Shown: positions 41,475 through 49,474 of the stretch, piece by piece | How positions within the stretch are numbered: the stretch's first letter is position 1 | Layout: each line of letters starts with the position of its first letter | DNA from: Micromonospora lupini | GTDB taxonomy: Bacteria > Actinomycetota > Actinomycetes > Mycobacteriales > Micromonosporaceae | Assembly (NCBI RefSeq): GCF_026342015.1 | Contig: NZ_JAPENL010000003.1 | Location: 1,116,001-1,180,000, forward strand | Length of the DNA stretch: 64,000 bases | Direction of reading: 5' to 3' | Notes under the pieces: model-generated | Told to the model about the DNA's origin: nothing | Databases searched by the model: none | Seen by the model: only the letters and a program-made list of their open reading frames with translations | Program-made: the position numbers and the translations under genes

Positions 41475-42110
41475 CTACGGCTTGGGAATGCCGTCGAACC
41501 CGTCGGGCACCGTCAGCCAGGTGGCCCGGTTGACGGGCCAGAAGACTGTGAACGCCCGCCCGACGACCTCGCCCTCGGGAATCGTGGCCTCGGTGATGTT
41601 CTGCCCGGACTGCTGCCAGTGCTCCAACGAGTCACCCGAGGCCGACCGGTGGTCACCCATCACCCACAGCCGACCCTTCGGCACGGTGATGTCGAACTCC
41701 TGGTCGGCAGGCTTGTCCTGGACCCCGTCCATCGAGAAGATGTACGGCTCGTCGAGCGACTTACCGTTGATCATCAGGCGTTCCTGCGCGTCGCAGCAGA
41801 CCACGTGGTCGCCGCCGACACCGATCACCCGCTTGATGAAGTCCTCACCGTCGGGGTTGCCGCTCCACTCGGTGGGCGCCTTGAACACGACCACCTCGCC
41901 GCGGTGCGGCGACCGGAAGTCGTAGACCAGCTTGTTGACCAACACCCGGTCATCGATCTTGAGAGTGTTCTCCATGGACGGGGAGGGGATGAAGAAGGTC
42001 TGCAGCACGAAGGCGCGGACCAGCACCGCGACCAGGATCGCCACACCCAGCAGGATCGGCAGCTCCTTCCAGAAGGAGCTGCGCGGCTTGTCGGTCTGCT
42101 CGTCAATCAC
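41475..42110 (-). CDS. lepB: Signal peptidase I (second copy)
   Basis: 211 residues. Single N-terminal membrane helix (LPILLGVAILVAVLVRAFVL), the catalytic Ser in FFIPSPSMENTL, box D with the Lys in FIKRVIGVGGD, and VMGDHRSASGDS near the C-terminus. It cleaves Sec/Tat signal peptides. The GTG at 42110 is preceded by TAGGCT 7 nt upstream, which includes the stop codon of the upstream lepB. Confidence 0.94.
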   Translation of the reverse strand: MIDEQTDKPRSSFWKELPILLGVAILVAVLVRAFVLQTFFIPSPSMENTLKIDDRVLVNKLVYDFRSPHRGEVVVFKAPTEWSGNPDGEDFIKRVIGVGGDHVVCCDAQERLMINGKSLDEPYIFSMDGVQDKPADQEFDITVPKGRLWVMGDHRSASGDSLEHWQQSGQNITEATIPEGEVVGRAFTVFWPVNRATWLTVPDGFDGIPKP

Positions 42111-42117
42111 GCCAAGG

Positions 42118-42123
42118 AGCCTA
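42118..42123 (-). promoter_or_regulatory. -10 box made from the upstream lepB stop codon
   Basis: TAGGCT on the minus strand; its TAG is the stop of the first lepB, and a 7-nt spacer leads to the GTG of the second. Confidence 0.45.
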
Positions 42124-42990
42124 CGTTGCCGGACCGGACGGCACCGTCCGGAACGCGCGGGAACCCCTCAGCGCGACCACCAACGGGAGAATCAGCAGCA
42201 CACCGCCCTGCGGGGACGGCCGGACCGGCGGCGCACCGGAGGAGGCCGTAGCCGGCGCGGCCACGTCGTCGAAGGTCGACGGCACCGACAGCGCGGCCCA
42301 ACGCGACGACGGCCAGACCACCATGAACGCCCGGCCGACCACGTTGTCGATCGGCACCGGCCCCTGGCAGCGCGCGTCCTGGGAGACCTCACGGTGATCG
42401 CCCATCACGAAGATCTGACCCGGGGGTACGACCACCTCGTCGAACCGTCGGGAGCGGCACTCCTGCGGGTTCGGTGGCAGATCCAGTGGGGAGTCGCGCA
42501 GCACGTACGGCTCGTCGAGCGGGGTGCCGTTCACGGTGACCCGGCCCTGGGAGTCGCAGCACTTCACCCGGTCACCGGGCAGGCCGATCACCCGCTTGAT
42601 GAAGTCCTTCTCACCGGGGCGGCTCACCCCGACCAGGTCCCCGACGGTACGGGCGACCTTGCCGGCGAACCCGGGCTCCGGCTGCTGGTCGACCTGCGGC
42701 GCCCAGCGGTCGGTGCCCCGGAACACCACCACCTCGCCGCGCACCGGGTCACGGACGTCGTAGACGACCTTGTTGACGAGCACCCGGTCGCCGATCAGGA
42801 GGGTGTCCTCCATCGAACCGGACGGGATGAAGAACGCCTGGAGCAGGAACGTGCGGATCAGCACCGCGAGGCAGAACGCCACCACCAGCAGCAGTGGAAG
42901 CTCCTGCCAGAGGGGCATCTGGCGGCGGCCACGGCGAACCCGCCGGCGCCACGGATCGACGGTGCCGTCCTCGTCAAGCGTCTGCACCAC
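42121..42990 (-). CDS. lepB: Signal peptidase I (first copy, longer)
   Basis: 289 residues from a GTG at 42990 following GGGGAG. Polar N-terminus, one membrane helix (LPLLLVVAFCLAVLIRTFLL), Ser in FFIPSGSMEDTL, Lys in DFIKRVIGLPGD, and FVMGDHREVSQDARC. It has two insertions relative to the other copy (about residues 95-125 and the C-terminal tail) and an additional C-terminal hydrophobic segment (GGVLLILPLVVAL), suggesting a second membrane anchor. Tandem lepB genes are also seen in Streptomyces here. Confidence 0.92.
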   Translation of the reverse strand: MVQTLDEDGTVDPWRRRVRRGRRQMPLWQELPLLLVVAFCLAVLIRTFLLQAFFIPSGSMEDTLLIGDRVLVNKVVYDVRDPVRGEVVVFRGTDRWAPQVDQQPEPGFAGKVARTVGDLVGVSRPGEKDFIKRVIGLPGDRVKCCDSQGRVTVNGTPLDEPYVLRDSPLDLPPNPQECRSRRFDEVVVPPGQIFVMGDHREVSQDARCQGPVPIDNVVGRAFMVVWPSSRWAALSVPSTFDDVAAPATASSGAPPVRPSPQGGVLLILPLVVALRGSRAFRTVPSGPAT

Positions 42991-43171
42991 GCCACTCCCC
43001 GGTCCGCAGAAACACCACCGCCCGGGAGCCTCGTCGAGGCTCCACGGGCGGATGTGCACGGCTGCCCGCCACGTAGGCGGGGCCGCCGTCTGGCTGCGCC
43101 CGTACGACCAGGGTAGTGCGGTCTGGTCGGTACGGCATACGCGCAGCTCAGGCGGCGTGGCGAGCGGGAAG

Positions 43172-43528
43172 TCAGCTGGGCTGCTTCTCCCGCTTCTCCT
43201 TGATCTTGGCCTTCTTGCCGCGCAGCTCGCGCAGGTAGTAGAGCTTGGCGCGACGCACGTCACCGCGGGTCACGATCTCGATCCGGTCGATGCCCGGGCC
43301 GTTGAGCGGGTAGGTCCGCTCGACACCGACACCGAAGCTGACCTTGCGGACCGAGAAGGTCTCGCGCAGACCGTCACCCTGGCGGCGGATCACGACGCCC
43401 TGGAAGATCTGGACACGGGACCGGTTGCCCTCGACGACCCGCGCGTGCACCTTGACGGTGTCACCGGCACGGAAGTCGGGAAGGTCGGTCCGCTTCGACT
43501 GGGCGTCAAGGGCGTCCAGGATGTTCAT
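43172..43528 (-). CDS. rplS: 50S ribosomal protein L19
   Basis: 118 residues, complete L19: FRAGDTVKVHARVVEGNRSRVQIFQGVVI, GVGVERTYPLNGPGIDRIEI and a basic C-terminus ending KREKQPS. It sits at the 30S-50S interface. The ATG is at 43528; a hairpin at 43553-43573 lies between trmD and this gene. Confidence 0.97.
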   Translation of the reverse strand: MNILDALDAQSKRTDLPDFRAGDTVKVHARVVEGNRSRVQIFQGVVIRRQGDGLRETFSVRKVSFGVGVERTYPLNGPGIDRIEIVTRGDVRRAKLYYLRELRGKKAKIKEKREKQPS

Positions 43529-43552
43529 CGCTGCGTCCTCGTAAGGCTCACG

Positions 43553-43573
43553 GCGCACCGTCACTCGGTGCGC
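43553..43573. terminator. Hairpin in trmD-rplS gap
   Basis: GCGCACCG (43553-43560) pairs with CGGTGCGC (43566-43573), 8 bp with a 5-nt loop. Possible attenuator in the operon. Confidence 0.5.
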
Positions 43574-43671
43574 GGGTGGGTGATTCTGATTCCCGGGTGG
43601 TGGTCGGCAGGCCGACCCCGGTCGGGGATCCTCGCAGCCGCCCGCGGGCGCGGACGGATGCGGCAACCCCC

Positions 43672-44445
43672 CTACTTTGCCACATCCCCCGGCGGCGGCT
43701 GAAATCCGGCCCGCTCCAGCGCCGCGATGTCCCGTTTGTCGAGCCGCTCGGGCGGCAGCGCGGCCAGCAGGTCCGGGCGCTGGGCCGCGGTCCGCAGCAG
43801 CCCCTCCTCGCGCCGCCAGCGCGCGATCTTGCCGTGGTCGCCGGAGCGGAGCACCTCCGGGACGTCGTGCCCCCGCCAGCTCGGCGGCTTCGTGTAGATC
43901 GGGGCCTCCAGCAGCCCGTGCGCGTGCGACTCCTCGTCCAGCGAGCCCGCGTTGCCCAGCACCCCGGGCAGCAGCCGGGTGACCGCCTCCAGGATGACCA
44001 GCACGGCGACCTCGCCGCCGAAGAGCACGTAGTCGCCGAGCGACACCTCGGTGACAGGCATCCGGGTGGCGGCGTGCGCCAACACCCGCTGGTCGATCCC
44101 CTCGTACCGGCCGCAGGCGAAGAGCAGGTGCGGCTCGGCGGCCAGCTCGTGCGCCATGGCCTGGGTGAACGGGACACCCGCCGGGGACGGCACGAGCAGC
44201 CGGGGCGGCGGGGCCTCGGCCGGCGCGAGCGCGTCCAGCGCCGCACCCCACGGCTCGGGGCGCATCACCATGCCCGGGCCGCCGCCGTAGGGCGTGTCGT
44301 CGACAGTGCGGTGCACGTCGTGGGTCCAGGACCGCAGGTCGTGCACGGCGAGCTGGAGTACGCCATTGGCCCGGGCACGACCGATCAGCGACAGGTCAAG
44401 CGGGGCGAAGTACTCCGGAAAGATCGACACGACGTCGACGCGCAT
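43672..44445 (-). CDS. trmD: tRNA (guanine37-N1)-methyltransferase
   Basis: 257 residues, SPOUT methyltransferase preventing frameshifts at proline codons. MRVDVVSIFPEYF start; TVDDTPYGGGPGMVM; the knot region FACGRYEGIDQRV and LGDYVLFGGEVAVLVILEAVTRLLPGVLGN; and EAPIYTKPPSWRGHDVPEVL. It follows rimM by 11 nt, the conserved order rpsP-khpA-rimM-trmD-rplS. Confidence 0.97.
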   Translation of the reverse strand: MRVDVVSIFPEYFAPLDLSLIGRARANGVLQLAVHDLRSWTHDVHRTVDDTPYGGGPGMVMRPEPWGAALDALAPAEAPPPRLLVPSPAGVPFTQAMAHELAAEPHLLFACGRYEGIDQRVLAHAATRMPVTEVSLGDYVLFGGEVAVLVILEAVTRLLPGVLGNAGSLDEESHAHGLLEAPIYTKPPSWRGHDVPEVLRSGDHGKIARWRREEGLLRTAAQRPDLLAALPPERLDKRDIAALERAGFQPPPGDVAK

Positions 44446-44456
44446 GCGGGGTGGTC

Positions 44457-45011
44457 CTAAAGATCGAGCAGTCCGGCCGGCGGGTCGACGATCACGCGTC
44501 CACCGGCCAGGTCGACCTCCGGGACGATCGCCCGGACGAACGGGATCAGCGCGGTGCGCCCCTCGGGGCGCCGCAGCACCAACAGGTCGGACGACGGCGC
44601 GTGGTCGATGCGGGCGACCTCGCCCAACTGCTCGCCGGCCGGGGTGACCACGGCCAGACCCACCAACTGGTGGTCGTGGAACTCCTCCGGGTCGTCCGGG
44701 GGCGCCACGTCGACGCTGTCCACCACGAGCAGCGTCCCGCGCAGCGCCTCGGCGGTGTTGCGGTCCGGGATGCCCTCGAACGCGATAAGCACCCGACCCT
44801 GGTGGAAGCGGGCTTCCTCGATGGTCAGCGTCGCGGGAACCCGGAACGGCACCCCGGGCTCGTCGGTGGTGGGAGGGGGTGTCGCCCCCGGCTCGGTGCG
44901 CAGCACCGCACCGGGGGCGAACCGTGCTTCGGGTTCGTCGGTCCGCACTTCCACGGTGACCTCACCGCGGACACCGTGCGGCTTGCCGATCCTTCCGACG
45001 ACGAGCTGCAT
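44457..45011 (-). CDS. rimM: Ribosome maturation factor RimM
   Basis: 184 residues. RimM N-terminal barrel MQLVVGRIGKPHGVRGEVTV, then a PRC-barrel C-domain (LVGLAVVTPAGEQLGEVARID, RTALIPFVRAIVPEVDLAGGRVIVDPP). It assists 30S maturation through S19. Its start overlaps the khpA stop by one base. Confidence 0.95.
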   Translation of the reverse strand: MQLVVGRIGKPHGVRGEVTVEVRTDEPEARFAPGAVLRTEPGATPPPTTDEPGVPFRVPATLTIEEARFHQGRVLIAFEGIPDRNTAEALRGTLLVVDSVDVAPPDDPEEFHDHQLVGLAVVTPAGEQLGEVARIDHAPSSDLLVLRRPEGRTALIPFVRAIVPEVDLAGGRVIVDPPAGLLDL

Positions 45012-45244
45012 CAGTACGAGTCGACGATGTCGACGCGTACTCCGCGCCCGCCGATGGAGCCGATCACCTGACGCAGCGCCTTGGCGGTCCGGCCGGACCG
45101 CCCGATCACCGTGCCGAGGTCCTCGGGGTGCACGCGGACTTCAAGCCGCTTGCCCCGACGGGAATCGACAAGCCGGACCCGGACGTCATCCGGGTGGTCG
45201 ACGATGCCCTTGACCAGGTGCTCCAACGCCGGACGCAGAGGCAT
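45011..45244 (-). CDS. khpA: KH-domain RNA-binding protein KhpA
   Basis: 77 residues from the ATG at 45244. MPLRPALEHLVKGIVDHPDDVRV, then the KH motif VIGRSGRTAKALRQVIGSIGG with the GxxG loop (GRSG). It is the conserved partner between rpsP and rimM. An upstream GTG at 45259, inside the end of rpsP, would add 5 residues. Confidence 0.93.
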   Translation of the reverse strand: MPLRPALEHLVKGIVDHPDDVRVRLVDSRRGKRLEVRVHPEDLGTVIGRSGRTAKALRQVIGSIGGRGVRVDIVDSY

Positions 45245-45245
45245 G

Positions 45246-45731
45246 TCAGGCCTGCTCACCGGCGTCGGCAGCGGGGGTCTCGGCCGGAGCCTCGGTCGCC
45301 GGAGCGGCCTCGGCCTTCGGGGCCTCGGCCGGAGCCTCGGCAGCCTTGGCGGCCTTCTTGGCCGGCTTGGCCGGGGTCTCCGGGGCGAGCCCGGCGGCGG
45401 CCTTCGCCTCGGCCTCGTACGCGGCCTTGCGGTCGACCCGCTCGGCCTTGACCTTCAGCGGCGGCGGGGCCGGCAGGCCCTTGTACTTCTGCCAGTCACC
45501 GGTCAGCTCCAGCAGCCGCTGCACCGCCTCGCTCGGCTGAGCGCCGACGGACAGCCAGTACTGGACCCGCTCCGACTTGACCTCGATGATCGAGGGGTCT
45601 TCCTTGGGCTGGTAAACCCCGACGAACTCGATCGCCCGGCCGTCGCGCTTGGTGCGCGAGTCGGCGACGACGATGCGGTACTGCGGGTTGCGGATCTTGC
45701 CCATCCGCAGGAGCCGGATCTTTACGGCCAC
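45246..45731 (-). CDS. rpsP: 30S ribosomal protein S16 with Ala/Glu-rich tail
   Basis: 161 residues. The S16 core (AVKIRLLRMGKIRNPQYRIVVADSRTKRDGRAIE through about 90) is followed by a long Ala/Glu/Pro/Lys-rich tail (PAKPAKKAAKAAEAPAEAPKA) as in other actinobacterial S16. It begins the ribosomal/RNA-modification operon. The roughly 230-bp gap upstream of it contains no gene that I can support. Confidence 0.96.
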   Translation of the reverse strand: MAVKIRLLRMGKIRNPQYRIVVADSRTKRDGRAIEFVGVYQPKEDPSIIEVKSERVQYWLSVGAQPSEAVQRLLELTGDWQKYKGLPAPPPLKVKAERVDRKAAYEAEAKAAAGLAPETPAKPAKKAAKAAEAPAEAPKAEAAPATEAPAETPAADAGEQA

Positions 45732-45961
45732 AGTTGTTTCGCTCCTGTTGCGATCTCACCAGCCCGCTGTGGGCGGTGTGCGTGGGTGAGCGCCGACCGG
45801 ACCCGTGGGGTTGGGCCGGAGACTACTCGGTGGACTAGCGACGTGCCCGGGTTAGAGGGCGCCGGACGCGCGCCGGATACCAGCGACCCATTCTGCCAGA
45901 TCCGACGCCGATGTCTCGCATCGGACCCGGACACCGCGCCGCAGGTGACCCGGGACACCTC

Positions 45962-46618
45962 TCAGCGCACCGGCGGGCGGTCCCACCCGGGCGGAAGTTC
46001 GTCCGGTACGTCCCACTCCGCCGGCGGGGTGAAATCGCACCAGGTGCCGTCGAACGGGAACTCACCCGCCTCGGCGAGCGCGATCACCCGCTCCCCCTCG
46101 GCGCGGACCGCCTTCTCGTCGGTCACCCAGTAGTCCTCCGGAAAGGCGAGACGCTCGACGAACTCGTCCTCGTCCTTCCACTGCCAGGTGCGGTCCGGGG
46201 CGACCACCACGTCCAGGTCCTGGTCGACCACGTCGACGCCGGCCACCGGCCCGTCGTCCCAGCGGACGCCGGGCTCCTCCAGATTGACGTACCAGTGGCT
46301 GAACCGGCCCGCCGCGTCGCGGAACCACCAGACGGAGTGCGCGGCCCCGGTGGGCAGGAACTTCAGCAGCGGTGGGCCGTTCCAGCGCCCCTGCGCGAGC
46401 TGGTACGTCGGCGTGATCCAGTCGGCGAACGGCAGCCCTCGCATGGTCAGACCGACCCCGTTCACCTCGTGCGCCACCGGCGAACCCTCGGCGACCCAGA
46501 GCAGCAGCCCCCGATCGTCGTCGAGGACGACACGCGCCGGCCGGACCCACCCGATCCGCCCCCGCCGCACGTTCCGGTGCAGGATCAGCCGACCCGGCTC
46601 GAAGCGGTCGACAGTCAC
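45962..46618 (-). CDS. DUF402 domain protein
   Basis: 218 residues. FEPGRLILHRNVRRGRIGWVRPARVVLDD leads into the DUF402 core WWFRDAAGRFSHWYVNLEEPGVRWDDGPVAGVDVVDQDLDVVVAPD. Related Streptomyces proteins hydrolyse nucleotides or form biosynthetic intermediates, but this one is uncharacterised. It begins 1 nt after the proS stop, so the two are one operon. Confidence 0.88.
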   Translation of the reverse strand: MTVDRFEPGRLILHRNVRRGRIGWVRPARVVLDDDRGLLLWVAEGSPVAHEVNGVGLTMRGLPFADWITPTYQLAQGRWNGPPLLKFLPTGAAHSVWWFRDAAGRFSHWYVNLEEPGVRWDDGPVAGVDVVDQDLDVVVAPDRTWQWKDEDEFVERLAFPEDYWVTDEKAVRAEGERVIALAEAGEFPFDGTWCDFTPPAEWDVPDELPPGWDRPPVR

Positions 46619-46619
46619 C

Positions 46620-48026
46620 TCAGTAGGCGCGGGCGAGGATGGCGACCAGGTCGGACTCGTCCTCCGAGTCCGGTACCGAGCCGTCGGCGCGCAGCAGGCA
46701 GCGCACCGTCACGCCCTGGCCGTTCGCCTCCGCCTCGCCGGCCACGCCGACAGCCGACCACGGCACCCGCGCCCAGCCGGTCGCGGCCGCCTCGATCGCC
46801 TCCGCGAGGGTGGCGACCTCCACCGTGCGCGACAACCGGTGGGCGAGCGCCTGGTCGTGCAGCACCTGCTGGTCGGCCTCCAGCGCCTCGAGCACCGCGC
46901 CGACCACGTCGGCCACCGGCGTCGGGGACTTCGACCCGTCGGTACGGCGGACCACAGTCGCGTTGCCCACGGCCAGGTCGCGGGGACCGACCTCGACGCG
47001 TACCGGATAGCCGCGCAGCTCGGCGTCGACGGCCCGGCGGCCGAACGCGGTGTCGGTCCGGTCGTCGAGCGCGACCCGGACACCGGCGTCGCGCAGGCCG
47101 TCGCGCAGCTTGGCCGCCGCCTCCGCGACGCCCTCGCCGTCCTTGACGATCATGATGTACGCCTGGATGGGGGCCAGCCTCGGCGGCACCCGCAGGCCGC
47201 TGTCGTCGCCGTGCGCCATGATCAGGCCGCCGAGCATCCGGGTCGACGTGCCCCAGGAGGTCGTCCACGCGTGCTCGCGGCCGCCCTCCTTGGCGGAGTA
47301 GCTGATGTCGAACGCCTTGGCGAAGTTCTGACCCAGCTCGTGGCTGGTGCCCAACTGCAGCGCCTTGCCGTCGCCCATCATGCCTTCGCAGGTGTACGTG
47401 GCAGTCGCCCCGGCGAAGCGCTCACGGGTCGTCTTCAGGCCCACCACCACCGGAATGCCGAGCACGTTGACCATCAGATCCTCGTACGCCTCGTGCAGGA
47501 TCCGCCGCGCGTAGGCGCGGGCGTCCTCGCGGGTGGCGTGCGCGGTGTGCCCCTCCTGCCAGAGGAACTCGCTGGTCCGCAGGAAGATCCGCGGACGCAG
47601 CTCCCACCGGACCACGTTGGCCCACTGGTTGAGCAGCAGCGGCAGGTCCCGGTACGAGTCGATCCACTTGGCCATGAACTCGCCGATCACCGTCTCGCTG
47701 GTGGGTCGCACCACCACCGGCTCGGCGAGCTTCTTGCCGCCACCGTGGGTGACCACCGCCAACTCCGGCGAGAAGCCCTCGACGTGCTGGGCCTCACGCT
47801 TGAGGTAGCTCTCCGGGATGAACAGCGGGAAGTACGCGTTCTCCGCGCCGGCCGCCTTGATCCGGGCGTCCATCTCGAGCTGCATGCGCTCCCAGATGGC
47901 GTAGCCAGCCGGTCGGATGACCATGGTGCCGCGGACCGGGCCGTTGTCGGCCAGCTTCGCCTTGGCGATCAGGTCCTGGTACCAGCGGGGGAAGTCCTCC
48001 GCACGGGGAGTGAGCACGCGTGCCAT
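46620..48026 (-). CDS. proS: Prolyl-tRNA synthetase, type 3 (archaeal/eukaryal-like)
   Basis: 468 residues with class II motifs GYAIWERMQLEMDARIK, VVRPTSETVIGEFMAKWIDSYRDLPLLLNQWANVVRWE and RTSEFLWQEGHTAHAT. It lacks the about 180-residue editing insertion of the common bacterial enzyme and ends in a Tyr (LVAILARAY), both marks of type 3 ProRS. The ATG at 48026 is preceded by TAGGAT with an 8-nt spacer, suggesting a leaderless transcript. Confidence 0.94.
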   Translation of the reverse strand: MARVLTPRAEDFPRWYQDLIAKAKLADNGPVRGTMVIRPAGYAIWERMQLEMDARIKAAGAENAYFPLFIPESYLKREAQHVEGFSPELAVVTHGGGKKLAEPVVVRPTSETVIGEFMAKWIDSYRDLPLLLNQWANVVRWELRPRIFLRTSEFLWQEGHTAHATREDARAYARRILHEAYEDLMVNVLGIPVVVGLKTTRERFAGATATYTCEGMMGDGKALQLGTSHELGQNFAKAFDISYSAKEGGREHAWTTSWGTSTRMLGGLIMAHGDDSGLRVPPRLAPIQAYIMIVKDGEGVAEAAAKLRDGLRDAGVRVALDDRTDTAFGRRAVDAELRGYPVRVEVGPRDLAVGNATVVRRTDGSKSPTPVADVVGAVLEALEADQQVLHDQALAHRLSRTVEVATLAEAIEAAATGWARVPWSAVGVAGEAEANGQGVTVRCLLRADGSVPDSEDESDLVAILARAY

Positions 48027-48034
48027 GACCGCAC

Positions 48035-48040
48035 ATCCTA
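48035..48040 (-). promoter_or_regulatory. -10 box, leaderless proS promoter
   Basis: TAGGAT on the minus strand, 8 nt before the ATG at 48026. Confidence 0.5.
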
Positions 48041-48231
48041 TGCGCCACGCGGGGCGCCGCCGCGCCCGGGAGTCGCCACGCCGCGCGAAGCGCCCCCCGG
48101 GCAGCGGTCACACCAGCGCCGGGCGGGGCGGCGGCGCGTCCTGAGCGGGCCCGCCCAGGGCGCCCTGGACATGCGACGTGCGCTCGGCAGGCGGGCAGGC
48201 GGGCGACGTACTCTGAGCGCCGGCTCGCCAG

Positions 48232-48237
48232 TAGAAT
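48232..48237 (+). promoter_or_regulatory. -10 box of TetR gene
   Basis: TAGAAT, close to the TATAAT consensus, 9 nt before the ATG at 48247. Confidence 0.5.
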
Positions 48238-48246
48238 TCGACCATC

Positions 48247-48849
48247 ATGACTGCGATGACGGGCTCACCGCGCCAGCGGCTGCGGGACACGATCGTGGAC
48301 GCCGCCCGCGCGCGGACCATCGCCGCCGGATGGGACGCGGTCCGGATGGGCGGAGTGGCCGCCACGGCCGGGGTGAGCCGGCAGACCGTCTACAACGAGT
48401 TCGGCAGCAAGGCCGGGCTGGCCGAGGCGCTCGCCCGGGCCGAGGTCGACCGATTCGTCGGCGACGTGCGCGACGCGCTGCTTGCCCACGGCTCCGACGT
48501 GCGCGCCGGCGCGTACGCGGCCATCGCGCACACACTCGCCACGGCGGCGGACAACCCGCTGGTCAAGGCGATCCTGACCAGCGCGCGGGGCGGGTCGGAC
48601 GAGCTGCTGCCGTACCTCACCACCCGCGCCGAGGTGGTCCTCACGGAGGCGTCCGGCGCGCTGATCGACTGGGCCGGCGACCACCTGCCCGGAGCGGACC
48701 AGGCCGCGCTGACCTTCGCCGCCGACACGATCGTCCGGCTGGTGGTCAGCCACATCGTGCTCCCCCGCGAACCGATCGAGCAGACCGCCACGGCACTGGC
48801 CAACCTGGCAGTCCACCTGTTCAGCGCCGCCACCCGCCCAACCCCCTGA
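48247..48849 (+). CDS. TetR-family transcriptional regulator
   Basis: 200 residues. The N-terminal HTH reads RQRLRDTIVDAARARTIAAGWDAVRMGGVAATAGVSRQTVYNEFGSKAGLAEAL, the standard TetR layout. The C-terminal ligand domain is all helical. It is divergent from proS across about 220 bp and followed by a repeat array. The regulated gene is unclear. Confidence 0.9.
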   Translation: MTAMTGSPRQRLRDTIVDAARARTIAAGWDAVRMGGVAATAGVSRQTVYNEFGSKAGLAEALARAEVDRFVGDVRDALLAHGSDVRAGAYAAIAHTLATAADNPLVKAILTSARGGSDELLPYLTTRAEVVLTEASGALIDWAGDHLPGADQAALTFAADTIVRLVVSHIVLPREPIEQTATALANLAVHLFSAATRPTP

Positions 48850-48900
48850 CCCCCTGACCCCCGAACCCCCGCACCCCCGAACCCCCGCACCAACGCGCCC

Positions 48901-49187
48901 CGCACCACGCGCCCCACGCCCCGCACCACGCGCCCCACGCCCCGCACCACGCGCCCCACGCCCGCACCACGCGCCCCACGCCCCGCACCACGCGCCCCAC
49001 GCCCGCACCACGCGCCCCACGCCCCGCACCACGCGCCCCACGCCCGCACCACGCGCCCCACGCCCCGCACCACGCGCCCCACGCCCGCACCACGCGCCCC
49101 ACGCCCCGCACCACGCGCCCCACGCCCGCACCACGCGCCCCACGCCCCGCACCACGCGCCCCACGCCCGCACCACGCGCCCCGCGCC
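48901..49187. repeat. 14-copy 20/21-bp tandem repeat array
   Basis: The unit CGCACCACGCGCCCCACGCC starts at 48901, 48922, 48943, 48963, 48984, 49004, 49025, 49045, 49066, 49086, 49107, 49127, 49148 and 49168. From the fourth copy on, lengths alternate strictly 21 and 20 bp (one C more or less), a 41-bp higher-order unit. The array fills much of the 625-bp space between TetR and the amidohydrolase. It encodes nothing convincing. Confidence 0.92.
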
Positions 49188-49188
49188 A

Positions 49189-49265
49189 AGATCCACGCAA
49201 CTTCCCGGATGTTGATGTATCGGGCACCCGGGAGGCAGCAACATCCCCGATGTTGCGCGGATCTT
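49189..49265. repeat. GATC palindrome with inner stem
   Basis: Outer arms AAGATCCACGCAAC (49189-49202) and 49252-49265 match at 13 of 14 positions. Inside, GGATGTTG (49207-49214) pairs with CAACATCC (49239-49246). It directly abuts the end of the tandem array. Confidence 0.8.
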
Positions 49266-49307
49266 CCTGATTGCCCCGCCATTGATCTCGGCGCACGCCA
49301 AGATCGT

Positions 49308-49368
49308 GCTCGATCCTGGATGTAGTGGTATCTCCTCACCGCCGAGGCCACTACATCCAGGATCGAGC
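49308..49368. repeat. Perfect 21-bp GATC palindrome
   Basis: Arms 49308-49328 (GCTCGATCCTGGATG...) and 49348-49368 are perfect over 21 bp, loop 19 nt. It lies 43 bp beyond the previous element; further on, to 49440, short GGCACGACGCACGGCC direct repeats follow. No gene is seen from 48850 to 49474. Confidence 0.88.
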
Positions 49369-49474
49369 GCGCTCTTGCGCCGCATACGACGCGGATCGGC
49401 ACGACGCACGGCCGGCACGACGCACGGCCGGCACGACGCGGCGCAGCACCGCCGGGGCGCAGCACCTGTGCGAG

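Noticed and set aside
48901..49187. CRISPR array
   Set aside because: The units are directly adjacent with no variable spacers, and no cas genes are present.
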